In this document: positions 55,421-63,535 of the stretch, piece after piece
Layout of the letters: each line of letters begins with the position of its first letter
Position numbering within the stretch: the stretch's first letter is position 1
Assembly (NCBI RefSeq): GCF_016793485.1
Contig: NZ_JAEULZ010000033.1
Span: forward strand, 1-64,000
Reading direction: 5' to 3'
Length of the DNA: 64,000 nt
Source of the DNA: Mesorhizobium sp.
GTDB taxonomy: Bacteria; Pseudomonadota; Alphaproteobacteria; Rhizobiales; Rhizobiaceae
Position numbers and translations under genes: made by a program
The notes under the pieces: generated by a model
What the model saw: the letters and a program-made list of their open reading frames with translations, nothing else
Databases searched by the model: none
Told to the model about the DNA's origin: nothing

Positions 55421-55860
55421 TGGCTTGCCTCTTGCGCGACGACGCCCTTGCGCAGGATCAGGTCGCCATAGAAGAGGCTCTCTCCGGTCGCGACCACAGC
55501 GTATGCGGAACGCGCACGAGTATAAAAATCCACACGAGCGAGTTGCGCTACTCTGAAGTCTTCGCCCAGCGCGCCGCGAAGCGTGTCCTGCATCAGAGCC
55601 AGCGCAGGCGCCAGCGTTCCGTCGCCGTCGATCACTGCCATGCCCATTGCCGGATCGGGCTCGAAATCATCAACCGGAAACAGCGTCAGGATGGCCGACA
55701 GGACCGGGATTATGCCGTGCCCATCGAGGCGTACGAGCCGGTTGGCGACTGTCGCTGCCGGAAAATTGCGATCTCCAAGCACGATCTCGTCCCCATGGCC
55801 CATTTCGGCGAGAATCTTCAGCAATTCGGGGCTGATGAGGGGGGAAATGCCGAGCAGCAT
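55417..55860 (-). CDS. RbsD/FucU-family sugar mutarotase
   Basis: A 147-residue protein: LISPELLKILAEMGHGDEIVLGDRNFPA (with the conserved His, H22, and the Asp in GDRNFP), TLFPVDDFE and the C-terminal RSAYAVVATGESLFYGDLILRKGVV, the FucU signature (ATGE...Y.N/D). It converts the anomers of L-fucose or a similar sugar. FucU-like rather than RbsD-like because of the C-terminal motif. It lies between the lactonase and GMC genes. Confidence 0.88.
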   Translation of the reverse strand: MLLGISPLISPELLKILAEMGHGDEIVLGDRNFPAATVANRLVRLDGHGIIPVLSAILTLFPVDDFEPDPAMGMAVIDGDGTLAPALALMQDTLRGALGEDFRVAQLARVDFYTRARSAYAVVATGESLFYGDLILRKGVVAQEASQ

Positions 55861-55887
55861 TGATGTGGTCTCCGATGGCCTGGCTGA

Positions 55888-56721
55888 TCAGTGGTTTCTG
55901 CGCCGGTAGGCGCGGTCTGCGGTTCCGCGCCATATCTGCTCCCGGTCACCCTCGGGCAAGGTGGCGAGCAGGCTCTCCGTGGCCTCGACCCAGGGGTCGT
56001 AACCTCCGGCCAACACCGAGACCGGCCAGTCGCTGCCCCACATGAGGCGCTCGGCTCCGAACACGGCCAGAAGGTGCTCCACATATGGCCGCAGATCATC
56101 CACGCTCCAGTCGCTGCGAGCCTCCGTGACGAGGCCGGAAAGCTTGCATTTGGCGCGGGTGTTGTCGGCAATGGCCCGCATCGCTGTGGCCCAGGGTTCG
56201 AACTGGCCGTCGCGAATCTGCGGTTTGGCCCCGTGATCGATAATCACGTCGAGGTCCGGATAGCGGTTCAGAAAATGGCGAAGGTCGTCAATCTGGCGCG
56301 GGAAGACGAGAGCCTCGAATACGAGTCCTCGCTCCTGCAAATCCCGCATCGGGCGTTCGAGCGCCGGGTTGCGAAGCCACCCGTCCGCCAGCCATTGCAC
56401 CATTGGACGGATACCCAGCAACAGCGCATCGCTTGCAAGACGCTCAATGTCGGCGAGAGCGGTGCCTCCAACGAGGTCCACCCAGCCGATCACCCCGCGA
56501 ACGAAATCCGTTCTGCCGGCGAGGTCGAGAAGAAACTCGGTTTCAGCGATCGTCTCGGTACATTGCACCAGGATTGTTTCGCTGATGCCATGGCGGAGGA
56601 GGAATGGCCTCAGATGGACTGGCATGAAATCGACGCGGATTTGGTCGACGTCATCAGTCATCCAGGGGTAGTCCCCTCTTTGCGGCTTCCAGAAGTGCTG
56701 GTGGCTATCTATGCGGGACAT
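55888..56721 (-). CDS. Amidohydrolase_2-family sugar lactonase (L-fuconolactonase-like)
   Basis: A 277-residue TIM-barrel hydrolase. The N-terminal metal motif is IDSHQHFW (H7, H9), with PWMTDDVD after it. VIIDHGAKPQI gives a later His, and LMWGSDWPVSVLAG carries the catalytic Asp. This is the pattern of L-fuconolactonase and L-rhamnonolactonase. It would open the lactone produced by the aldo/keto reductase. One base separates its start from the reductase stop. Confidence 0.88.
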   Translation of the reverse strand: MSRIDSHQHFWKPQRGDYPWMTDDVDQIRVDFMPVHLRPFLLRHGISETILVQCTETIAETEFLLDLAGRTDFVRGVIGWVDLVGGTALADIERLASDALLLGIRPMVQWLADGWLRNPALERPMRDLQERGLVFEALVFPRQIDDLRHFLNRYPDLDVIIDHGAKPQIRDGQFEPWATAMRAIADNTRAKCKLSGLVTEARSDWSVDDLRPYVEHLLAVFGAERLMWGSDWPVSVLAGGYDPWVEATESLLATLPEGDREQIWRGTADRAYRRRNH

Positions 56722-56722
56722 G

Positions 56723-57718
56723 TCAGGCTGCCTGGTCGAGCAAGTCTCGGGATTTCAGATCTCGCCAATAGGCAGCGGGAATGCTCGACCCGGTCCACTG
56801 GGCGATCTGCTCCATCTCGGTCGCGCTCGATGCGCCGGAAAGAACACAGGCAACGGCGGACTGCCGTAGAGGCATCGCAAGAGCGGCTGCGGCGAGTGCT
56901 ATGCCATGGCTGCGACCGACTGAATCGATGGCGCGTGCCCGATCGACGATATCCGAGGGCGCCTCCAGATAATTGTAGGTCGGGCGCTTCGCGTCAGGGT
57001 TGATCAGGATCCCGGAGTTGAAGACGCCGCCGAGGAAGATCGAGACCTGCTTGCGTTCACAAGCGGGAAAGAGGGATTGGAGGGGTCCTTGCTCAAGGAG
57101 CGTGTAGCGCCCGGCAAGGAGAATGCAGTCGATGTCGGTGTCCCGCAGCATATCGAGGCAGACTCTGGTGTCGTTCACACCGATCCCGATTGCCTTGATC
57201 TGACCGTCCGCCTTCAGCGAGGCCAGCGCCCTGTACGCTCCTTCGACCGCCTCGCGGTATACAGCGGGTTGCCGCTCGGAACCGTGCGTGTCGGCGCCGA
57301 TGTCGTGGATGAACATGATGTCGATGGACCCGAGGCCGAGGCGATGCAGGCTCGCCTCGTAGCTGCGCATCGCGGCGTCATAGCTGTAGTCGAACACCGC
57401 CCTGAACGGCATGTTTGACTTGAACGGATCCGTGTCGAGATCTCGACTTCCAGGAACGAGCAGACGACCGACCTTCGAAGAGATGACGTAGCTGTCTTCC
57501 GGCTTGTCGCGCAGGAAGTCGCCCAGCCGCCGCTCGCTTTGACCATAGCCGTACATCGGAGCGGTATCGAAATAGCGGACGCCGTGATTCCAGGCCGATG
57601 CGAGGGCTTCACGCGCATCGACCTCAGCAACTGGCCGATACATGGAACCGATTCCGGTCCCTCCAAACCCGAACGAAGTCACCGAGACGGACGTTGCGCC
57701 AACCCTTCTCTTGTCCAT
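56723..57718 (-). CDS. Aldo/keto reductase, D-threo-aldose (L-fucose) 1-dehydrogenase-like
   Basis: A 331-residue AKR with the tetrad D51, Y56 (FDTAPMYGYGQSE), K82 (VISSKVGR) and H138 (MFIHDIGAD). This resembles the D-threo-aldose/L-fucose/L-galactose dehydrogenase group, which oxidises the sugar to its lactone with NAD(P). Start ATG 57718 (MDKRRVGATSV); the longer frame to 57985 covers the promoter and the divergent gene. First gene of the operon. Confidence 0.88.
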   Translation of the reverse strand: MDKRRVGATSVSVTSFGFGGTGIGSMYRPVAEVDAREALASAWNHGVRYFDTAPMYGYGQSERRLGDFLRDKPEDSYVISSKVGRLLVPGSRDLDTDPFKSNMPFRAVFDYSYDAAMRSYEASLHRLGLGSIDIMFIHDIGADTHGSERQPAVYREAVEGAYRALASLKADGQIKAIGIGVNDTRVCLDMLRDTDIDCILLAGRYTLLEQGPLQSLFPACERKQVSIFLGGVFNSGILINPDAKRPTYNYLEAPSDIVDRARAIDSVGRSHGIALAAAALAMPLRQSAVACVLSGASSATEMEQIAQWTGSSIPAAYWRDLKSRDLLDQAA

Positions 57719-57750
57719 CTGGCCACCCTCCTCCCGACAGCGGCAATTCC

Positions 57751-57783
57751 CAATATTGCAATATATCGATATATCGGTATATC
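57751..57783. promoter_or_regulatory. AT-rich dyad cluster between divergent genes
   Basis: CAATATTG (57751-57758) and ATATATCGATATAT (57761-57774) are perfect palindromes. The overlapping GATATATC-GGTATATC continues to about 57784. They lie about 35 bp upstream of the aldo/keto reductase start and 50-80 bp upstream of the GntR start. This is a likely binding site of that regulator and may include a -10 region. Confidence 0.55.
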
Positions 57784-57832
57784 TCTGGATAGGCGCTGTC
57801 AATAGGACTATCGATGCGCAATGGGAGGCGGA

Positions 57833-58543
57833 ATGAGCAGCGACGATTTTGCGGAACTCGTGCTCCAGAGGGGCGCCGACGGTATCGTCTTCGAAACCAA
57901 TTCGAAGGCGAAACAAATCTACGAGATCATCCGTTGGCGTATCGTGACGTTGGCGATGAAGCCCGGTGAGGTCATCAACGAACACGAGATCGCGGAAGAG
58001 TTTGGGGTGTCGCGGACGCCGGTCCGTGAAGCCGTCAAAAAGCTTGAAGAGGAATGGCTGGTTTCCGTACAGCGCCGTACTACGGTTGGCCAGATCATGG
58101 TGCCCATCGTGGAACAGGGGATGGTCATCCGGCAGACGCTGGAACTTCTGGGCATCGAGCGGGCGGCTGAGCGGATCACTGATAGCCAGTTGGACATGCT
58201 GGACGAGCGAATCTATCGCATGGGCCGGGTGATGGCCCGTGGAGAATTCGATGGCTACCTAAAGATTGACGACGACTTCCACCGCCTCATCAACATGTTC
58301 AGCGGATATCCAACGATGTGGCAGCTGATCCACCAATCAAAAGGCCATCTCGACCGCGTGCGCCATCTGAGCGCATTCGAGCCAAGCTATCTCGGCATCA
58401 TAAACGACCAGCACATCCACATCTTCAAGGCGCTTCAGGCGCGGGATGCATCCCAGGCGAAAGAAGCGCTAAGGACGCACCTGGACACCACTTTCGAGAG
58501 AATTCGAACGCTGACGTCGAAACTAGGCAAGGCGTCGGGTTAG
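57833..58543 (+). CDS. GntR-family regulator, FCD subfamily
   Basis: About 236 residues. The winged helix is AKQIYEIIRWRIVTLAMKPGEVINEHEIAEEFGVSRTPVREAVKKLEEEWLV (about 26-76), followed by an all-helical FCD domain (ETLELLGIERAAERI; DDDFHRLINMFSG; INDQHIHIFKALQARDASQAKEALRTHL) with the usual metal-binding His. ATG 57833 follows GGGAGG. It is divergent from the sugar-oxidation operon and is its likely local regulator. Confidence 0.9.
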   Translation: MSSDDFAELVLQRGADGIVFETNSKAKQIYEIIRWRIVTLAMKPGEVINEHEIAEEFGVSRTPVREAVKKLEEEWLVSVQRRTTVGQIMVPIVEQGMVIRQTLELLGIERAAERITDSQLDMLDERIYRMGRVMARGEFDGYLKIDDDFHRLINMFSGYPTMWQLIHQSKGHLDRVRHLSAFEPSYLGIINDQHIHIFKALQARDASQAKEALRTHLDTTFERIRTLTSKLGKASG

Positions 58544-58639
58544 CCCGCTGACAACAGTGAGCCGCGTCAAGGTCGCGTTTGTCGGCTGCTTAAGCATGCG
58601 TCTGCTGTCCACGTCGGTAGCGCGATGACGCTGGCAGAG

Positions 58640-58963
58640 ATGGTCGAGCGGGATCGAAGCGCCGATATGACCGACAGCACCATTGTCCGGGCACATCATT
58701 GTACGGTCGGCGTAAAAAGCGGCTAAGGAGGACGAGGCGCTTGGCCGATCGCGCGGCGGCGTCACCACCAGACTCGAGGCCCGATGCGATGCGAAAGGCC
58801 GCCGGCTCGGCTTAGTCCTGAAGCCCCGGCAGACGCGTGGCATCCAGGTCGTCGCGCCTTTGTTCAGGATGATTTCCGACCGGATCGAGGCGCTTCTCTT
58901 CAACGAGCTAAAGAACTGGCGCCGCGTCGCCACCCGCGCTTCGAATCGCCCGACGGTTCCGCT
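58640..58963 (+). pseudogene. IS5-family transposase remnant
   Basis: Broken pieces of an IS5/IS1031-type transposase in at least two frames: DSTIVRAHHC, then after a frameshift and stop ALGRSRGGVTTRLEARCDAKGRRLGLVLKPRQT, and then the C-terminal-like RIEALLFNELKNWRRVATR (normally RIERxFxRLKxWRRxATR). A large internal part is missing and no ends are visible. The remnant reaches the stop codon of the phosphotriesterase-like gene. It marks an old insertion between two operons. Confidence 0.75.
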
Positions 58964-60031
58964 TCATGAACCAGCACGGGCCAGGATACGGGCCGGGTTG
59001 TCGATGAAAAAGCGGTCGATGGTCACCTGGTCTAGCCCCGCCTGGCGCATGTAATGGCTGAAATCCGTCAGCACATGGGAATAACCCCAGCCGCCGAAGC
59101 TCTGCAGATAGTGCTTGTGGCCGACATCCTGTGACAGCATCAACTGCCCTCCGAACCCGCGCTTGCACAGCAGCGCCAGTGCCTTCGCACGCTCGCGGTC
59201 TGACGGCATCCACCATTGGTGATCGGACGTCATGAAGTAGCTTGAATTGCCGCAGAGATCGAATTCCACATTGGCGCCGCGGTCGAGCAGACTGGCGACA
59301 TAGTCGACCGCCTCAGCGAACTCGATGTCGAGATGCGCCAGCGAGACGTCGATGTGGTCGAGGACGATCTTCTCCGGCGCGACGCCTTCGCCGATCAGGA
59401 TGTCGAGCACCTCGTTCCCGCGCCTTGCCGGCGAATGGACATGGACCGTGATCGGCAGGCCCGATTCCATCTGCGCGCGTGCTGCGGCGCGCAGGACCTT
59501 TTTCTCGCGGGGATGGATCGGGTCATACGTTCCGATCTCGCCGATGATGCCCGGCTTGATTCCGGTACCGTCGATTCCATCGTTGATCTCCTTCAGGAAC
59601 GACGCGGCGAGCTGCTGTTCGCTCATGCCTTCGACATAGGCAGGGTGCGAGGAGTGGATGTAGTGTCCGAGCCCCGCCAGCACGTGCACACCGGTCCGCC
59701 GCGACACCTCCGCCAAGGCGGTCACGTTGCGGCCGATGTCGACCAGCGTCACGTCGACGATTGTGCCGCCACCGGCCTTCTTGAACAGTTCCACCTCTCG
59801 CACGGCGAGATCGACGTCGTCCAGGATGCAGTTGTCGCGATTGCCATAGGGGTCGCGTCGAAGATGGTAAAGCGCCTCTATCGTGACGGGGTCGTAGTAG
59901 GTGCCGGGATCTTCGCCTGCCGCCGGCGGCTGCAGATAGCAGCTCAGATCGATGAAGAGATGCTCGTGGCTGATAGTCTTGCCGAGTTCCGATGCATCGA
60001 TCGGACCCAGAACCGTCATCACTTCCGCCAT
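58964..60031 (-). CDS. Phosphotriesterase-family hydrolase (PTE/Php-like)
   Basis: A 355-residue binuclear-metal TIM barrel. The N-terminal HxH is in SHEHLFID (H22, H24). Further ligand candidates are HVHS (H198) and LDHID (H226), with catalytic Asp in SQDVGHK (D302). The bridging residue, a carboxylated Lys in classical PTE and lactonases, appears to be Glu165 in GIIGEIGT, as in the Php group. It is the last gene of a sugar-importer operon, so hydrolysis of a lactone or sugar phosphodiester is more likely than organophosphate turnover. It follows the ATPase gene by 12 bp. Confidence 0.88.
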   Translation of the reverse strand: MAEVMTVLGPIDASELGKTISHEHLFIDLSCYLQPPAAGEDPGTYYDPVTIEALYHLRRDPYGNRDNCILDDVDLAVREVELFKKAGGGTIVDVTLVDIGRNVTALAEVSRRTGVHVLAGLGHYIHSSHPAYVEGMSEQQLAASFLKEINDGIDGTGIKPGIIGEIGTYDPIHPREKKVLRAAARAQMESGLPITVHVHSPARRGNEVLDILIGEGVAPEKIVLDHIDVSLAHLDIEFAEAVDYVASLLDRGANVEFDLCGNSSYFMTSDHQWWMPSDRERAKALALLCKRGFGGQLMLSQDVGHKHYLQSFGGWGYSHVLTDFSHYMRQAGLDQVTIDRFFIDNPARILARAGS

Positions 60032-60043
60032 GGCACAAACCTT

Positions 60044-61504
60044 TCAGCCGGCACCCATCGCGGATACGAGATCCTGCCGGGTGGTGCGTCTCGTATCCAG
60101 TTCCTTCACGATGCGGCCGCGGAGCATCACCAGGATGCGGTCCGCCATCAGCATCACTTCGTCGAGGTCGTCGGTAGCGAGCAGGATCGCGCTGCCGCGC
60201 TCCGCCAGCTTGAAGATCTCGTTATGCAGTTCGACTGCCGCCTTGACGTCGACCCCGACGGTCGGCGCCTCGATCACGTAGAGCGACGGGTTGGAGACCA
60301 TCTCGCGGCCGAATACCGCCTTCTGCTGGTTGCCGCCGCTGAGCTGGCCGATTTTCTGTTCTGTGCCGGCGGTCTTGATCTGCAGCCGGCCAACCACGTC
60401 CGCGCCGGTTGTTTCCATTGCGCGGAGCGGCAGGAGCGACAAGATCGAGCGCTCGCGCAGAAAGCCGATCGCAATGTTGGTGCCGACCGGCAGTTCGGCA
60501 AAGATGCCTTCCGCTCGCCGGTTTTCCGGAACGAAACCGATGCGCGTCCGCCCTGCATCGCCATGCGCCGAGATGTACCCGCGGGCGGGAATCTGGCCGA
60601 TGATGCTGCGCGTCACCTCGTGCCTGCCGGAGCCGAGATGCCCGACGATGCCGACGATCTCGCCGCCTGCGATGTCGAAGGACACGTCTTCGAAGGTCGG
60701 CCCGCTGAGTCCCTTGACCGACAACGCGGTCGCGCCGAGCGTCGGCTGCTTTCGCTTCGCCGGGCCGTGCACGTCGCTGCCAACCATGGTGCGGCTCAAC
60801 TCGCCGACAGTGGTTGCCGACGTCTGGGTCGTGACCATCATGCGTCCGTCGCGCATGACGCTGGCGCGATCGGCCACTGCCATGACTTCATCGAGATAGT
60901 GCGTCACGAAGACGATCAGCTTGCCGGAGGCGCGCAGCGTGGCGAATACGTCGAACAGGCGCTCGCGGTCGCGCAGTCCCAGGCGGGCGGTCGGCTCGTC
61001 GAAGATCATGACCCGGCTACCCAACGCAATCACCCGCGCGATCTGCGTCAGTTGCTGGGCGCCCGCGGGCAGTTTGCGCACGACCGCGTCCGGCTCGATT
61101 CCGAGTTTGTATTCGTTAAGCAGCGCGCCTGCCGCCTCGATGAGCTTTCTGCGCGAAATCCGCTGCCAGAGCGGGCGACCGTCCGCCAGGTGCAGGTTCT
61201 CGAAACCGAGATAGATGTTCTCGGCCACCGTCATTTCGGGGACAAGGTCGAACTCCTGGTGGACGATGCCGATGCCCGACAGAAGCGCCGTCTTCGGGGT
61301 CGAGAGGTCGATGCGCCTTTCGTCGAGCAGCGTCTGGCCCTCGGCGTCGGGATAAAGCCCGCCAAGTACCTTGATGAGCGTCGACTTGCCCGCGCCATTG
61401 GCGCCGAGCAGTGCATGCACCTCGCATGGCGTCACCTCGAAATCGACCCGGTCGAGCACCTGCACGCCTGAAAAGCTCTTCGAGATACCGCGCATCGTCA
61501 GCAT
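60044..61504 (-). CDS. Sugar ABC importer, tandem ATPase (RbsA type)
   Basis: A 486-residue double ABC protein. The N-terminal half has Walker A GANGAGKST (34-42), degenerate signature LPAGAQQL and Walker B VMIFDEPTARL. The C-terminal half has P-loop GHLGSGRHE, signature LSGGNQQK, but Walker B reads YVIEAPTVGVD, so the usual Asp-Glu pair is Glu-Ala. The real start is ATG 61504; the frame stays open far upstream only as another frame of the permease. Works with the permease at 61510. Confidence 0.92.
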   Translation of the reverse strand: MLTMRGISKSFSGVQVLDRVDFEVTPCEVHALLGANGAGKSTLIKVLGGLYPDAEGQTLLDERRIDLSTPKTALLSGIGIVHQEFDLVPEMTVAENIYLGFENLHLADGRPLWQRISRRKLIEAAGALLNEYKLGIEPDAVVRKLPAGAQQLTQIARVIALGSRVMIFDEPTARLGLRDRERLFDVFATLRASGKLIVFVTHYLDEVMAVADRASVMRDGRMMVTTQTSATTVGELSRTMVGSDVHGPAKRKQPTLGATALSVKGLSGPTFEDVSFDIAGGEIVGIVGHLGSGRHEVTRSIIGQIPARGYISAHGDAGRTRIGFVPENRRAEGIFAELPVGTNIAIGFLRERSILSLLPLRAMETTGADVVGRLQIKTAGTEQKIGQLSGGNQQKAVFGREMVSNPSLYVIEAPTVGVDVKAAVELHNEIFKLAERGSAILLATDDLDEVMLMADRILVMLRGRIVKELDTRRTTRQDLVSAMGAG

Positions 61505-61509
61505 GGCAG

Positions 61510-62478
61510 CTACCTGACGATCGAGCGGGCGTCGCGATTGCCCCAGGTGCTGAAGCCGACGGCGAGAAGCAGGATGAGGCCGGTAACGCCGGTCTGCCAG
61601 AACGGCGAGACATTGTAGAGGTTGAGGCCGTTGCCAATTGCGGTGAGCAGGAGAACTCCCAGCACGGTGCCGAAAATGGACCCCTTGCCGCCGCCCAGCG
61701 CCGCGCCGCCGATGACGGCCGCGGTGATCGCCTGGAGCTCGTAGTTCACTCCGGCATTGGGCAGTGCCGATGCGGTTCGCGACGACAGCAGAAGCCCGCC
61801 CACGCCTGCCAGCACGCTGCACAGCGCGTAGGACAGGATCTTGACCTTGACGACCGGCAGGCCGGCCAGCAGCGCAGCCTTCTCGTTGCCGCCGATGGCA
61901 AAGACATACTGGCCGAAGATCGAGCGTCGCAGCAGCAGCGCCACCGCGACAGCGAGCAAGGCAAACAGCAGGCCCGCGACCGGCATGCCGAACAGAGATC
62001 CCTGCAGGAATTCGGCGAATGTGTAGCCCGGTCCTTCCGCGTAAACGAGTTGGCCCTCTGTGACTATGAGGACGAACCCGCGCACCAGGCTGAGCATGCC
62101 AAGCGTGGCGATCAGCGGCGTTATGTTGAACTTGGTGATGAGGATGCCGTTGATCGCGCCGACGATCGCGCAGGCTGCCAGCGCCGCAAGAACGCCGAGA
62201 AGAACCACGCTGCCACCGTCTCCGCCGGCAAAGACCAGGTAGCAGATCACGCCGGCAAGTGCCGCGACCGTGCCGACCGACAGGTCGAATCCGCCGAGGA
62301 TGAGCACCAGCGTCTGCCCGACGGCAAGGACGCCGATGATGGACGCCTGCTGCCAGAGGTTGAACAGATTGCCCGGCTGCCGGAACACGGGGTTCACGAC
62401 GAAAAGAACCATGATCGGCAGCAACAGGATGAGGAAGATGCCCCACCGATGCCAGTAGCTGAGCAGCTTGTGAGACAT
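61510..62478 (-). CDS. Sugar ABC importer, permease (RbsC type)
   Basis: A 322-residue permease with about ten hydrophobic segments. The signature GGFDLSVGTVAALAGVICYLV (about 70-90) and the C-terminal ITAAVIGGAALGGGKGSIFGTVLGVLLL are present. ATG 62478 (MSHKLLSYW) is preferred over 62520, which lies in the hairpin downstream of the binding-protein gene. Confidence 0.92.
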   Translation of the reverse strand: MSHKLLSYWHRWGIFLILLLPIMVLFVVNPVFRQPGNLFNLWQQASIIGVLAVGQTLVLILGGFDLSVGTVAALAGVICYLVFAGGDGGSVVLLGVLAALAACAIVGAINGILITKFNITPLIATLGMLSLVRGFVLIVTEGQLVYAEGPGYTFAEFLQGSLFGMPVAGLLFALLAVAVALLLRRSIFGQYVFAIGGNEKAALLAGLPVVKVKILSYALCSVLAGVGGLLLSSRTASALPNAGVNYELQAITAAVIGGAALGGGKGSIFGTVLGVLLLTAIGNGLNLYNVSPFWQTGVTGLILLLAVGFSTWGNRDARSIVR

Positions 62479-62508
62479 TCGGTTCAGTTCCCTTTGCACC
62501 AGACGATT

Positions 62509-62535
62509 CCCCGGCGGCACGACTGCCGTCCGGGG
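62509..62535 (-). terminator. GC-rich stem-loop behind binding-protein gene
   Basis: CCCCGGCGGCA (62509-62519) pairs with TGCCGTCCGGGG (62524-62535), one bulged base, four-base loop. It lies between the binding-protein stop and the permease start, with no U-tract. Same arrangement as at 15370 and 36865; probably an mRNA stabiliser/attenuator. Confidence 0.55.
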
Positions 62536-62554
62536 ACGATCCTCGCGGTCTCGA

Positions 62555-63535
62555 TCAGAACGGCGTGAACTCCGCCAGATTGGCCTTCGTGCAGGTCGGC
62601 AGCGGGACTACTGCATCCGCCGGCACCGTCGTGAAGTCCGGCGCCATCTTGGGCATCGCCGTCATCACGACGGAGCCGAGCGTGCCCGGATCCTGAATGA
62701 TGACGCCATACTCCCAGCCGTTTTCGATCGCTTCCTTGGTCTGCACCGTGAGTTCGCCCCCGGTGAACAACACGTCGGTCCGGTTCGCGGTCTTGTGGGC
62801 ATAGCGCGCCGCTGGTACCTCGACCATACCGCCCCAGCCGTGGATCAGGTGGAGCTGGCCGGGGCCGAACTTCTGCAGCAGGTCCTGCGTGCCGGACAGG
62901 CCCTTGTCGGGGCTCCATTCGGTGACGACCTCGGCAACGACCTCGATATCTGACCGTGCCGAGATGACGGACATGATGCCGTCGCGGCGCAGCCGATCCG
63001 GCGCACCCCCTGGCAGGCCGCGCAGGAATGCGATCTTGAACGGCCCTGCCTGGCCAGACTGCTCCAGCGCCTCGACGATGAGTTTGCCCATGTTGACGCC
63101 GAATTCCATGTCGTCGGCGCCGATGTAGGGGTAACCCTCGACCTTGCCGCCGACAGCGACGACCGGCACGCCGGCGCTCGTGGCCTGCTTCGCGGCCGGG
63201 ATGATGCCACGGACATCGATGGGCGCCACGCAGATCACGTCGACCTTCTGGACGACGAACTCGGCGACTTGCTGGGCTTGCATCGCGGCATCCCACTTCG
63301 CCTCGACCAGGCGCAGATCGATGTTGTTGGCTGCCGCGGTGTCTCGCAGCGCGTTTGACAGCGGCACCGCAAACGGGATCGAGAGGTCCCACAGAGTGAA
63401 GCCGATCGTCAGCTTCTCGGTCTGTGCGAAAGCGTTGGATGCCACCATCGCGGCGGACAGGCCCATGCCGGCGGCAACAGCGTTCATAAAGAGTTCGCGG
63501 CGGTTCATGCCACGCTTGCTGGATTTATTGTTCAT
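62555..63535 (-). CDS. Sugar ABC importer, periplasmic binding protein with Tat-like signal
   Basis: A 326-residue class I binding protein. The N-terminus (KRGMNRRELFMNAVAAGMGLSAAMVASNAFAQ) has a twin arginine followed by a hydrophobic stretch, suggesting Tat export, unlike the other binding proteins here. The mature part has LTIGFTLWDLSIPFAVPLSNALRDTAA, VDVICVAPIDVRGIIPAAKQATSAGVPVVAVGG and HLIHGWGG. ATG 63535 follows AGGGGA. First gene of the importer/phosphotriesterase-like operon. Confidence 0.9.
   Translation of the reverse strand: MNNKSSKRGMNRRELFMNAVAAGMGLSAAMVASNAFAQTEKLTIGFTLWDLSIPFAVPLSNALRDTAAANNIDLRLVEAKWDAAMQAQQVAEFVVQKVDVICVAPIDVRGIIPAAKQATSAGVPVVAVGGKVEGYPYIGADDMEFGVNMGKLIVEALEQSGQAGPFKIAFLRGLPGGAPDRLRRDGIMSVISARSDIEVVAEVVTEWSPDKGLSGTQDLLQKFGPGQLHLIHGWGGMVEVPAARYAHKTANRTDVLFTGGELTVQTKEAIENGWEYGVIIQDPGTLGSVVMTAMPKMAPDFTTVPADAVVPLPTCTKANLAEFTPF

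Noticed and set aside
59333-61471. A 712-codon plus-strand open frame
   Set aside because: It lies entirely over the phosphotriesterase-like gene and the RbsA-like ATPase on the other strand, both with full family motifs. Its translation is Arg/His/Asp-rich with no domain, typical of an antisense frame in GC-rich DNA.
61505-62446. Long N-terminal extension of the RbsA-like ATPase frame
   Set aside because: The family start is at MLTMRGISKSFSG (61504). The upstream part is the permease gene read in another frame.
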